A DNA stretch of 64,000 nucleotides. Source: Halichondria panicea. Taxonomy: Eukaryota > Porifera > Demospongiae > Suberitida > Halichondriidae. The notes below the pieces were generated by a model, which saw nothing but the letters and a program-made list of their open reading frames with translations, did not search any database and was not told the DNA's origin. This document shows, one piece after another, positions 24,501-33,955 of this stretch (position 1 is the first letter of the stretch; every line of letters starts with the position of its first letter). The DNA lies in assembly GCF_963675165.1 (NCBI RefSeq), contig NC_087380.1, positions 7,136,017 through 7,200,016 of the forward strand. The letters are read 5' to 3'. The position numbers were made by a program, and so were the translations under genes.

Positions 24501-26414
24501 GCATGCATGCGCCAAAAGGCTGCTGGTCCAGGAAAATTAAATCCACAAAATTCTTTCTAGCGGTCTTTCCGTAAAAGCGTACAACCTCCCGGTATACAGT
24601 ATACGTAGCACATACCTCCAACGCTTAGGTCCACTGAAGACTCCAATAATCTGATAAACTTGGCCAGCTTCAAGTCACGCTCAGAATCTGCTTATTGGCA
24701 AATTGGTAACACGTACTGTATTAATACATTTGAATGTGGATGCCACTTACTGTGCTTGCTGTGATGATGATGTTTTTTCTTCTTTTTCTTGGGAACTACA
24801 AAATAATATAAAATCGTTTCAACATCAGGGAAAATTCACTTCCCCCAATTTAGAATACACAATTATGTATCTATACTAAACACCAAAAGGCACAGTACGA
24901 AAACAACACTATAATTATTATTATTACACATGTAACAAATAATATTATTCACATTTTTGATGCTCGAGTGGTACTGATTGTCCCTCAATCATAGTGAAGC
25001 CAGACTCCTCCCCCTTCTTGTAGTCAGGTGGTGGTAGTACACCAGAGAGCCTGGATCGAGGTAGTCGCACTGTGAGGTGGTTGGGCCCACTCTCTCTCTT
25101 GAGGTTACGCGGAATTGAGACTATTAGTTTACGACGTTTAGTGGCCTGTGGTTGCTTCCGCTGCTGCACTGCATGTACGGCTTTATCTATGAGGAGAAAA
25201 ACACATACTGTGTTGAGCTATACAATTGGTGTGTGTGGGAGGAGGTGTGTGTGTGGGGGGGAAGGTGTGTGTGTGTGTGGGAGGTGGGTATACATTTACT
25301 TAGAAATGTTGCAAACGTACACAGCCTGAAGTACAAGATAAACATTTACTAATGTACCTGATTCTGAGCTTGAAGATACAATACATCTTTTCTTGGATTG
25401 CTTGTTGACCTTCTGTTTCTTAGCACTGCTAGCAGGGACCACACTGACTGATGTATCAGCAACTGGTAGAGAAATACAGAGACTGAATATAAACTAAACA
25501 TCAAAAATAGATGTGCTTACGATTTGTCCATCCACCTAGTTGTGTGGGTCTATGGCTTTTATGTAGATTAGTCCCCTGTAGGCATTCTGGACACAACACA
25601 CATGTATTACAATCATGTATGTGCATGAATACTATAACTGTGCATGCTGTAGCATGAATTTCTTATCAGTGGCTGCATCTCTCACTTGGGTCAATCTTGT
25701 CCAGTTTAATAACAGGTTGCATGTTGAACATAACGGCCTGAATGAGCGGTGGTGCCTTCATGTTGGGGGAGGCGGGGACGGTCTGGGGAGGGGGCTCCTT
25801 CAAATCACTGCAGAATGAAAATAATTACTCAATAATTATCTTTACGTCCTTTACTTCCCATAATAATGCTTTACAATTTTGTATGTGTAATGCTAGTGCT
25901 CCTAAATGGTAGCGTCGCACAATACATGTGCAAACGTATTTTATTTTTGGTAGTAGTTTTTAGTATCTCAAAGCTCCATAGAAAGCTATAAACGTATGTG
26001 GACATAACTCCGTTAAAATACGTAATATTCAATAGAGGGACAATGGTTCATTTTTACGCCTCACAGGAAGCTGCAATCGACTGATAGGAGAGCCTCTGTT
26101 ATCTTGGCTGTGATGATAGGGTCCGTGGTATTGAGGAGGCGTCGAGTGTCAGCACTTATCCCTTTAGTGCCCAGAGCACACCTCTCCACAGACGTGGGCA
26201 ACCCACAGGGCAATGGCAGGTCTCCCAATACTATAGAATAAATAATAATGGTATAAATAGCTCAAAGCATTTACGTATGTGTGTGCGTGCATACACAGGG
26301 TTTCACAGTGCTTAATTATGCACAATAGGTACACTGACCATCCAAAAGTGGTGCTATTCCTACTAGACTTGGATAGGACTGTCTGTAATCGTCTTGGCTT
26401 GGGGAGGACTGCAT
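11686..26414 (-). CDS. NIPBL: Nipped-B-like / SCC2 cohesin loading factor (45 coding exons)
   Basis: NIPBL/SCC2 loads cohesin onto chromatin with MAU2/SCC4. Exons in transcript order: 26339-26414, 26065-26230, 25686-25807, 25521-25586, 25358-25462, 24953-25186, 24751-24795, 24616-24690, 24299-24378, 23996-24082, 23487-23712, 22964-23118, 22696-22776, 22534-22634, 22305-22337, 22132-22234, 21959-22044, 21705-21837, 21176-21379, 20826-20912, 20315-20623, 19626-19724, 19243-19389, 18827-18964, 18212-18313, 18077-18124, 17721-17948, 17202-17330, 16963-17056, 16516-16667, 16050-16143, 15695-15798, 15469-15535, 15314-15371, 15051-15186, 14769-14876, 14627-14683, 14421-14561, 13928-14074, 13467-13527, 13262-13376, 12846-13020, 12446-12571, 12006-12170 and 11686-11736. 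Total 5,316 nt, 1,771 residues. Hallmarks: DYRPLFENFVQDLLST, NSTLVREAAVDFVGRF, SVRKRVLKIFKD, EEPLFVVHHIDLTVSV and QKYSPTEPSKTYDKAVSRR. The N-terminal basic, disordered part is far shorter than in vertebrates (about 2,800 residues in total). A Ser/Lys tail ends in an acidic exon (SSDESDEDPD). The start ATG is the first in frame. Confidence 0.96.
11765..11965. repeat. Dispersed repeat in last NIPBL intron
   Basis: The stretch contains GGGCCCGAAAGCAATCGCTA followed by ATCTAAGCACACCATTTTA. The reverse complement of this, degenerate, occurs at about 1845-1990 in a CADPS intron (GGTGTGCTTAGATTAGTGAT, then GGGCCCAAATTGGCC). Both also carry a similar ATTTCAAA segment. I infer a short interspersed element family with no coding content. 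Confidence 0.5.
13186..13256. repeat. CA microsatellite next to NIPBL exon donor
   Basis: A run of about 30 CA units on the plus strand, that is GT units in the NIPBL transcript, begins just 5 bases beyond the donor of the exon 13262-13376. Length change here could affect donor choice because GT dinucleotides repeat after the real GTAAGC. Confidence 0.9.
15400..15470. repeat. 18-base tandem repeat at a NIPBL donor
   Basis: Three and a half copies of ACACCAGGGACAGTGACT run up to and into the donor side of the exon 15469-15535. In the transcript the copies lie in the first bases of the intron. Confidence 0.8.
16280..16490. mobile_element. MITE of the ACCGTATAGC family
   Basis: The left end reads TACCGTATAGCAGGTTATTT and the right end is a decayed inverse (AAATTACCCGCTATAATTAT). 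The interior has inverted ATTTTCGTA/TACGAAAT segments. It sits in a NIPBL intron. About ten related copies lie elsewhere in the window, for example 28023-28214 and 49568-49741. Confidence 0.7.
18358..18562. repeat. Duplicated 125-base block containing CA microsatellites
   Basis: Two near-identical copies of a segment (GGGCTAAGTCTGCTCCCATC and neighbours) lie at about 18383-18437 and 18508-18562. Each is preceded by a long CA run, the second one about 70 bases. It is inside a NIPBL intron. Unequal exchange between the CA runs is the likely cause. Confidence 0.9.
18980..19095. repeat. 16-base tandem repeat GTTAGCCTCTATAAGT
   Basis: About seven slightly variable copies lie in the NIPBL intron just 5' (in transcript sense) of the exon 18827-18964. 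Confidence 0.85.
19837..20145. mobile_element. pogo/Tigger-like MITE, 309 bases
   Basis: The ends are inverted repeats CAGTAGAACCTCGATTATCC and its complement, flanked by TA on both sides, as expected for Tc1/mariner-pogo insertion. The right end carries extra internal copies of the CCGGATAATCGAGG motif. The interior has no transposase frame. The terminal sequence closely resembles ends typical of pogo/Tigger elements. It lies in a NIPBL intron. Confidence 0.85.
24408..24603. mobile_element. Decayed MITE of the ACCGTATAGC family
   Basis: The copy starts near CATACAGCGTGTATATTTCG, has the shared interior GATTAAGCATGTACTGC and AAAAGGCTGCTG, and ends near GGTATACAGTATACG. It is in a NIPBL intron. 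Confidence 0.6.
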
Positions 26415-26740
26415 ATCTGTTTATTCCAATTAATGCACACTTTAATTAATAGTTCCCTTCTCTCCTTCCGCCTTCTTTCTTTGCACAAATTCAAGACACA
26501 CACTAACTAACACAATAAGCTATACACACACACTAACTAGCTAATACAATACGCTAGCTCTAGAACAAGCAAGCTAGTACAATACATAGTTTATGTATTT
26601 ATACAGTTCATATGGATGCAGCTGCGGGGAAATTAGTAGTGCTGAGTCAGCCATTTTTGTGCTGAGTTGGCAGAATCACTTTTTTTTCTTTTTTTCTTTC
26701 CTCCAACCCACGTGGCAGAGCTTTACCGAGGAACTTTACA
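26415..26740. promoter_or_regulatory. Divergent promoter region NIPBL / WDR18
   Basis: The two start codons point away from each other across 326 bases, so the transcription starts and both 5' UTRs must lie here. A T-rich tract (about 26680-26700) lies near the WDR18 side. I see no convincing TATA box. Confidence 0.7.
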
Positions 26741-29700
26741 ATGGAGTTGTGCTTATGCAGCTCTGTAGTTGGCAAGTCCCTTCATGTAGCAGCCTGGGAC
26801 GTATACACAGGTGTTGTGCATCGTGTCTACTCGTGTGAGTGCGGCTCTGCTGATGATCTGAGCAATGGCGGAGCTTGTCTGTGCTTGTTGGGTCATGATC
26901 ACCTCCTCTGCTCTCTTCCATCCCTGCCTCTCATTTATGTGTGGAGCTCGTATAAGGTTAGAATATACATCCCAGAATCTAGAATTGTTACGTTGTACAA
27001 TCTGCAAGCAAAGTGCTTCGATACGGTCGTAAGGCGATTGTACAGATCAGTTTCAATTGTCAAGTCTTTATATAAATTGAAGACTTGAGCTCAGAGCTCT
27101 AGTATTATTTTAAGCTGCTGCATTTGATCATTTTTACACTATTACATTACCTCAGGAACAAGTGCAGTTGAAGATAGCTTGCCCTGGAGTAGTGTTAGCA
27201 TTGGCTGGATCTCCTGATGGGGTCTATTGTGCAGCAGCCATCAGCGAAAAGATACACGTCTGGGAGGTATGTTGGTCATAATTATTATTGATTACAGCTG
27301 CACCGTTATATGTTCTGTGTCTTTCAATATCTTAATACAGTATGGTGTTTCATTAATTCTTTGACGACATACCATTTTCTATTTATAATACGATCCTAAT
27401 TTTCCTCAGGCGTGCTCTGGTCATCTTCTCGTCGTTGCCTCCCTCCACTACCAGCCGGTGAGGGTGCTCCAGTTCACTGACGATGGAACTCACTTACTAT
27501 CGGGAGGAGACGACTGTAGAGTGGTCGTCTGGAAGGTGGCCAGGTGAGAGAGAGAATGTCAGCTAGAACAGCCACCGACACATTCAAGCTACAGTGTCTA
27601 TACTTATCGAACAGTGTTGTGCCTCGATTTTTCCACAGTGGCTATTTTCAAACCTCAATCTCACAAATTTTGCCTTTTTATAGCCTAAAATGTATTTTGG
27701 GTAAACTAGAGATTAATTATTATATTCCTAATCAAATTAACATCTTATGAATTATTTTAGGTTGCTGTCAGATGCATTTGATTCAAGTGGGTGTCGACTC
27801 CCGTACACTGACCACGCCCCCACCAGCCTCACAAGTGACACTTCCCTCACACGTCACGTGTGGAGCCACCACTCTCAGGCCGTGACCAGTCTCCACTGTG
27901 GGAAGGGGGGTGCTCTCAAGGCTAGGGTAGTCACTGCTTCACTCGACCAAACCTGCAAAGTGAGGAGTCAGCATTTTCTGTAATTAAGATTTGCCCATTT
28001 TACAAGCATCTACATCTACTACTGTATAGCGGATTATTTTCGTGTGGTGGAAATTTTCGGATTTTTCGTATTGTAGAGCATCATTCGAAAATTAAAACTG
28101 CGAAATTATTATGTGCAATAGATTCAACGTCACTATCCTGTGAGCTGTGCGAATATTTAGAATACGAAATATTAAATTTGTTACTTCATACTAAAAGTAC
28201 CCACTATACAGTATTTGATATAATTACAGAGATCATAATTACTTCTTGGTTACTAGTGTTTTTATAGTGCACCATTGTTATGCTATGCAGGTGTATGAGC
28301 TGTCTTCCGGTAGCCTGCTTTGCTCTATATTATTTGACTTTGGCCTGACCTCTGTTACTATGGACGCAAACGAATACTTTCTATTTGTGGGAGGATTCAA
28401 CGGAACCATCTCACAAGTGAACCTCTACACACACGTGAGTGCATGGTGACATCAGTGTGTTGTCCAAACACTAGATTGTGTATATTGACTGATTGTTGCC
28501 CTTTTTAAAAATGGACGAGCTATGTCATCAGTTGACTAAATTTATTTTTACAACCTGTCACCCTTTTTAAAGAGAGTGTTTTGCTCCTCCCCTCCCTCCC
28601 AGTTGAGCTCCAAGACGCAAGCACTGAGTTTATTCAGTGAAGAAGAGACCACTAGCCATTCACAGTTTATTGGACACAGGTGATTCAATCAATTGGATCC
28701 TATGGAATTCAAGTTATGGTAGCAGCCCTATTAAAGGGGGAGGGGGTGTAGTTGAACAGCCATAGCTCTAGTATCGTTATCCAATGCCACGATTTTCTGA
28801 GAGCTTAGAAAGAGGCCTTCAAATCATTGTCATTGTAGGCCTTATTGCTAGTAGAGCCTAAGGGGCTATGTTGTCATAATATTTGCTTTTGCTTATGTAT
28901 GCAATTGCTGGAACACTATTAATAATAATTATTATTGATTCTGTATTTGCAGCACTGCTATCAGTGGTCTGACAGTGAGTTGTTGGTCTAGTCAGATAGT
29001 GTCGAGTTGTCGGGAGGACGCTGTGAGGGTGTGGGACATAGCCAGTCGCCAAACCATTAGACAAGTCAAGATGAGAGGTGATTAGAGTCTAGTGTATATA
29101 CCGTATATAGCGGGCATATTTCGAGGGTATAAATAACCGTTAGAAAGTTTTTCTTTCCGTGGAATAGTAGCCTTTTTGCAGCATACATGCAGCGATATTA
29201 TATTATGGGTATAAATGCTCACGGTACATGCTTAACAGCGAAAACCGCGAACATTTATACCCTCGAAATATACGGTATAATTATATGACTGCCTCCTTTC
29301 TTATTGGTCAATACTTGCGAATGAAGACTCCAGTTCTGTAGTCTACAATTTGTTATTATGTGCATAATTCCTGTAGTAACTTCTATTCATCAACTTGTAG
29401 TGTCATTTCTCTATCTTTGCAGGACCTGTGTTGGCGCTGCTAAAGCCTGGACTGGACTTTGACCTGAGTAAACCCTCCGAGACCCGGGCGACCTGGTTCC
29501 TACCCACCCCTCTCTCCATAGCACCATTCAAGAAACAGCTTCACTTCAAGAAAGATAAAGGCCACGCTGGAGACAAGTCTTTGTTAGTGCAGACAAGGAG
29601 AAGTTTTGATCCAGTAAGTACAGTACAGCCTCGCATGGTACAATTTTAATTACAATCTCATGATTGTGTGTGTTATTTTTCTTCCACCCTTACAGCTCTG

Positions 29701-30238
29701 TGAACTACACACAGGTAAGTGTGTGTGATCGTGTGGCATGTACTGACATGCATCTTATTACTACCCCAGGTCCACTAAAGGAACTGGATTGTGGCTACTC
29801 CTTACCAACTTTGTCTAAACACTTCTCAGAGGTAAATACTGTGTAACTGGAAAATTTGGCAAGTAATTGAATTGGCGAATTTTACCCCAACTTAAAAACC
29901 TCTAAATTAAATGTATTCAACGTCAATTGCTGTAATACCCACGCCTTGACGCTAAATTAAAAAACGACAAGTCAGTTCAAATGGCAGATTTGGTCTAGAA
30001 ATAAACAACCCATCCCAACCCCAACACCGTCTTAACAAAGTTCATTTTTATGCCATTGGTTTTCTATGTTTGCACGCCATGCACTTCACACACATGCACA
30101 CACGATTGTTCACAGAGCTTGGCTGATTACAAGCTGCAGCAAGAGTTATCGGAGGTCAAAGAGGTCAACAAGAAGCTGTACAAATTCATGATGGAACAAT
30201 TATTTGAACCTTCAACCGATAATACAACAGATAGATAG
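26741..30238 (+). CDS. WDR18: WDR18, WD-repeat subunit of the PELP1-TEX10 complex (11 exons)
   Basis: WDR18 works with PELP1 and TEX10 (yeast Rix1 complex, Ipi3) in nucleolar 60S ribosome maturation. Exons: 26741-26956, 27156-27266, 27410-27543, 27761-27959, 28291-28434, 28603-28679, 28953-29077, 29423-29613, 29696-29714, 29770-29831 and 30116-30238. They sum to 1,401 nt, 466 residues. Matches to the family include VWSHHSQAVTSLHCG, ARVVTASLDQTCKVYELSSG, DAVRVWDIASRQTIRQV, and GPVLALL before the C-terminal part. WD repeats cover roughly residues 40-330. The last exon encodes an amphipathic coiled coil (LQQELSEVKEVNKKLYKFM), as in human WDR18. Exon 9 is a 19-nt microexon (CELHT). It shares its upstream region with NIPBL. 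A decayed copy of the last exon lies 1.2 kb downstream. Confidence 0.95.
27600..27700. repeat. Dispersed repeat in WDR18 intron
   Basis: The segment GTGGCTATTTTCAAACCTCA recurs in modified form at about 19480 and 21430 in NIPBL introns, each time followed by CTTTTTATA-like sequence and, in NIPBL, a segment near GACCAGTG(T/C)GGGCACATCC. I infer an old interspersed repeat with three copies here. Confidence 0.55.
28023..28214. mobile_element. MITE of the ACCGTATAGC family
   Basis: The left end is CTGTATAGCGGATTATTTTC and the right end is ACTAAAAGTACCCACTATAC. The interior shares GATTCAACGTCACTATCCTG with the copies at 16280 and 49568. Located in a WDR18 intron. Confidence 0.75.
29099..29279. 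mobile_element. MITE of the ACCGTATAGC family (long stem)
   Basis: The ends TACCGTATATAGCGGGCATA and CCCTCGAAATATACGGTA are inverted. Further in, GAGGGTATAAAT is complemented by ATTTATACCCTC, so the copy can fold into a long hairpin. Interior shares TTTTTGCAGCATACATGCA with the copy at 63565. Confidence 0.8.
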
Positions 30239-31320
30239 ACTTGACTGTTGTCCATATCAACTATAATTGTAATCATTATTACCAGATTATTTTTTGTGAA
30301 CTGTTTTTCACTGTAATTGTTATTATGGTGTCACACTAGATCTTGCACAGAGGCCTGCTTCACCCTCCCCTCCGACACCGCCGTATCTATCTAACACATG
30401 TAAAAAAAAAAGCGGTCTGGCCAGTACCGCCTAGGGGGTAAGCCCTGAAGGTACTACTTTTTAGGGTAGCATAAGTACTGCTTTTTGAGGGCAGCATAAG
30501 TACTACTTTTTAGGGTAGCATAAGTACTGCTTTTGAGGGCAGCATAAGTACTACTTTTTAAGGTAGCATAAGTACTGCTTTTGAGGGCAGCATAAGGTAC
30601 GGTTACAGAACTCCGCATAAAGTAGCGCTCTGGTGGCAGGCCAGTTTCCCGACACCCAACCACCAGCTCCGGAGCCCCATGACTAACCCAAGCGCTACTG
30701 TGGGTCACCGGAAGTGGTTTGTATAAAGTGGGCACTGAATCACTTCAAACAAAAGGGGGCGTAGCTCAATTTCTGTTTCAAAGCCTCTTGAAATTCCAAT
30801 ATAAGAATGGTCTCCAACTTGTTGAAAAGAAGACTTGGTGTGTGTATAGAAGTTTACCTGTGTTCTTTGTGTTTGGAGCCTCCATTGAGTGGTTTAATAG
30901 TTTTTATTGAGTGGGGGAAAGAAACTTTCTGTACGTAGTATATAGTAGATGTAGTCTATATAATATAGATGTAGTCTAGAAAAGAGTCTGAGCGAAGGTT
31001 AAAGGAAAGAGATCAGTCCTCGGGAAGCTTCTAGCAAGAGATGCCAGCTGCATGGGTTGCCTTATCTGATCATGCATACAGTATCTCCCTTGGATCCATG
31101 CTGTAAAGTCTGTAATCTGATAGCCTTGAATTCAGGCCGATTAAAATACCGTATAGCGCGAAATTTATACATAGGTATCGGTAGTTCGACACTCTTGCCA
31201 GTACCAGTTTAGGTTATTTTTACAAAGTGATCAATTTACAAAGTGATCAATGCTCGCAAAGTTCGTATAATTATTGCTAGTAATACGCCACGGTATACAC
31301 TCTTAACAATTTGGTTAATT
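30239..31320. other. WDR18 downstream spacer with a minisatellite
   Basis: No gene is seen. After the WDR18 stop come a poly-A run near 30402-30410, the minisatellite at 30448-30600, and unique AT-rich sequence. A short segment at about 31130-31150 (GGCCGATTAAAATACCGTA) resembles arms of the palindrome at 33749. Confidence 0.5.
30448..30600. repeat. 48-base minisatellite downstream of WDR18
   Basis: About three copies of a compound unit, AGTACTACTTTTTAGGGTAG then CATAAGTACTGCTTTTGAGG then GCAGCATA, follow each other. The two halves of the unit are themselves similar, pointing to an older unit of about 24 bases. Confidence 0.85.
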
Positions 31321-31446
31321 TTTTTTATGCCATTGGTTTTCTACGTTTGCACGCCATGCACTTCACACACACGCATACATGATTGTTCACAGAGCTTGGC
31401 CAATTGCAAGAGTTATCGGAGGTCAACAAGAAGCTGTACAAAATAT
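31319..31446 (+). pseudogene. Decayed copy of WDR18 last exon and its upstream intron
   Basis: The stretch repeats the sequence at about 30043-30190, starting with ATGCCATTGGTTTTCTACGT and keeping the splice acceptor TTGTTCACAG. The exon part (from AGCTTGGCCAATTGC) lacks about 10 and 9 bases compared with the true exon, so the frame is shifted, and it ends early in unrelated sequence. It is a non-functional duplicate. Confidence 0.85.
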
Positions 31447-31494
31447 ATGCATATATATAGTTATAAGAACCAGTTCTGTACACTGTAACAGTGT

Positions 31495-32280
31495 AGTTGC
31501 AGCACTTGATCACATACAAGCCTTTGCTTTGGTGTCTTTAAAGACGTAGAATCCGAACGAGAGTGCTGGGAGGTGTAAGGTGGGTGTGACTGACTGCTGG
31601 AGAGGGGGAAGGTCAGGGAGGCTGCTATCGTTGTTCGTTCAGAGCCACCTCCCTGTAGGGGGGAGGGAGAGGGGGAGGGGGTTAGCAACAAAACAACATT
31701 TATTTTCTTGTCCGTGTTATAAATGTATAACTAATACACATGTATGTATGTATATAATTACCAAAGCTGTTCCTCATGACACTATAGAGCATCATTTTAA
31801 AATGCTACCATATATCACCTTGTATATAATATCACTGTAAAGTATTATAAATAATTATGTATACTGTACATGTAACTAGATATTAAACCCATGACAGCCT
31901 AACAATAATTTACATGTACAAAAAAGGACAAGCAGAACCACATCTCCAGACAGGTATGCTCTTGCATGAGAGAAGAGGGGAAGAAAATCTCCAATATTGC
32001 ATCTGATTACTTTTTATTCAGCCTGAACACATCAGCTATATACATTACATTATACATAATTATGTATACTGAACATATCCACACAAACACATGTGCTTGC
32101 GTAAGTGTAGGAAATACAATAGTCAATCAAAGATGTACTACCTAACTCACGATTAGTCTCGCGGACCCAGACCCTGATATATATATGATATTTATTATAT
32201 CAGCTGGTCCACGAGATTAACTCACGGTTGAGACCCTGACATGTCTCCTATGGTCCAGTGCTCCACTAACATTCCTTGAA
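31495..32280 (-). pseudogene. Decayed partial copy of heparanase exons 7-9
   Basis: Three segments are collinear with the intact heparanase gene. 31495-31667 matches the last exon (34463-34645) but lacks 17 bases, which shifts the frame. About 31910-31985 matches the start of exon 8 (35055-35120) with the rest of that exon deleted. About 32217-32275 matches exon 7 (35389-35462) with an internal loss. Start, active-site exons and signal peptide are absent. It directly follows the WDR18 exon copy. Confidence 0.85.
32148..32219. repeat. Imperfect palindrome inside the heparanase pseudogene
   Basis: ATTAGTCTCGCGGACC and GGTCCACGAGATTA face each other around an AT-rich centre (TGATATATATATGATA). 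It has no counterpart in the intact heparanase intron as far as I can see, so it probably inserted after the duplication. Confidence 0.6.
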
Positions 32281-32728
32281 TTAATAGCGGTTCAGGGAAA
32301 GGGTGTAGTCTTACCCACACACCCCTTCCCCAAAAAGGTGTGGTTTCAAAGAAGGGAGGGCAGTCTGGCCACACCCAGACTAAAGGAAGGGGTGCTCCAG
32401 CCCCCAAAGCCCTGCCCCTCCCTACGCCCCTGCAGACAAACACACTGTGTACTCGCTTGCGCATGCGTAATAACTGTCAAGAATACAAAGTACACAAGTG
32501 AAGTGATAATTGGAGATTGATTCATTATTAATTATAGTTCTTATTAGAGTTAATAGTGTTCTGGATTGTTAGTGCGGTATGTTTCTTGCGGTGGTGGTTG
32601 TATGTCTGTACAATAAAAAAAAAATCAACAATATACAACTATTGAACCAATGGTGTCACAACCCTTACTACCCTTACTCATCTCTATATACCAAGAGTTC
32701 ATTAGGCAACTCCACTTAACACAATAGG
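32281..32728. other. Spacer without recognisable gene
   Basis: A CT/GA-rich stretch at 32290-32440 and AT-rich sequence follow the pseudogene. Open frames here have no domain features and no splice-supported extension. Confidence 0.4.
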
Positions 32729-33080
32729 CAGGGTTTCATACAGAGGGGGAGGGGGCGCCCTGGGATTTTCCACCCCCAGCTAAACTTTCTCCTCCCTAGA
32801 AATCTGAAAATTAATGATGTCATAATGTATGATTTTTCTCCCTGGGATTTTCCACCCCCAGCTAAACTTTCTCCTCCCTAGAAATCTGAAAATTAATGAT
32901 GTCATAATGTATGATTTTTCTCCTTAAAAATGCTACATAATAGAATGAAATTTATGCACACAAAAAACCCAAATTTGCACCTCAGATAACCGTTCCTCAA
33001 AACATTTTCCGGGAGAGGACCCCACCCCCCCTCAATTAAACATTTCTCTCTCCCAGCTAAAATTCCTGTATGAAACCCTG
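32729..33080. mobile_element. MITE with CAGGGTTTCAT termini and internal 82-base tandem duplication
   Basis: Left end CAGGGTTTCATACAG and right end CTGTATGAAACCCTG are inverted, with TAGG on both outer flanks. It is the same family as 6322-6419. Inside, an 82-base unit beginning TGGGATTTTCCACCC occurs twice in tandem (about 32761-32842 and 32843-32924) almost without change, so that duplication is recent. Confidence 0.8.
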
Positions 33081-33455
33081 GTAGGCGTCCAGCCACATGC
33101 TGTTGTGCATATAAACTGTGAAATTTTATTTTTGCATGTTCTGCTATTTCTGTGAAGGAGAGTAAAATTACAAAAATGTGTGGAAAAATGCTCATTAAGC
33201 AAATAATTATGAATTTCACAACTTGAATTTAATACCTAAACAGAAATCTACCTGTGAAAATAATTATGTAATCTTAATACTGTAAATGACTATTCCAACA
33301 TTCTGAGCAAAAGGGAGGTTCCATTGCTCCCTTGGATCACCCCTAGGCCCTTGGATCTACCGCTGATGAGTACTATCAATTTCCACTTTGGTACAGTACA
33401 CACTGACATTGGACATCACAGTCTAGACGTACACATAATGGAATACAAATTACAT

Positions 33456-33820
33456 TCACCTACTATGATGGTGGACGGCAAAAGCTATCAGTCCAAGGCC
33501 GATGGTCAAACTGATCCCGCCGACAATGATCCCTAAACCGACATACGTACCCAAGGTTGTGAGACCATCAGTATAACCTTTTGCCAAAGTTTCACCATGG
33601 ACGACTAAGCCGTCTTTGATTGGTTTAAAGATTTTCCTGGGGGTGAGGAAGCAAAAAACAACACTTGTGACAAGTAAAACAAGCTAGCGAGGATGCTAAG
33701 GTATTAAAATAAATGTAAAACGCTAGCTGCAGTAGTTATACTTACTCTAGCCTCGATTCAAGGCCGATTAAAATACGTATTTTAATCGGCCTGGAATCGA
33801 GGCTATACTTACTCTATCAT
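33456..33820 (-). CDS. Small membrane protein, 62 residues, two exons
   Basis: Exon 1 codes only ATGATAGA (33813-33820) before a strong donor GTAAGTATA. Exon 2 (33456-33636) follows the acceptor ACCCCCAG. The spliced frame begins MIEKIFKPIKDGLVVHGETL and ends FAVHHHSR before TGA. One long Gly/Ile-rich hydrophobic stretch (about residues 31-57, with VGLGIIVGGISLTIGLGLIA) predicts a single membrane span or a hairpin, with short charged ends. A non-coding 5' exon part (up to about 33886) follows a possible acceptor TTTTCTACAG. I do not recognise the family. Phase-matched splicing, a good hydrophobic profile and a clean stop support a real gene, but it is short and needs transcript support. It lies 650 bases downstream of heparanase on the same strand. 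Confidence 0.5.
33749..33804. mobile_element. 56-base near-perfect palindrome with 13-base flanking duplication
   Basis: The left arm runs AGCCTCGATTCAAGGCCGAT and the centre is AAAATACGTATTTT. The right arm mirrors it with one mismatch. TATACTTACTCTA is directly repeated on both sides (33737-33749 and 33804-33816), as expected of a target-site duplication. It lies immediately inside the intron of the small membrane-protein gene. Confidence 0.8.
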
Positions 33821-33906
33821 TTTCAGAAGTCCAGTCCACAGTTAGAGAAGTTAAACTGGATTACATCACATCTATATATGAAACCTGTAGAAAAAAAGAT
33901 GATGAA

Positions 33907-33955
33907 ACCTCGCATTAAAACGGTACTAATAATTAGTACCGTTTTAATGCGAGGT
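33907..33955. repeat. 49-base perfect palindrome
   Basis: ACCTCGCATTAAAACGGTAC is followed, across an AATAATT centre, by its exact complement ending GTTTTAATGCGAGGT. It could extrude as a cruciform or fold as a hairpin in RNA. Arms differ from those at 33749, so it is a different element. Confidence 0.85.

Noticed and set aside
30400-30412. Poly-A run after WDR18 as a sign of retroposition
   Set aside because: No target duplication or intronless copy precedes it; a simple A run is enough to explain it.
31243-31488. Frame over the WDR18 exon copy
   Set aside because: It is a frameshifted duplicate read by chance; no start or downstream exon fits.
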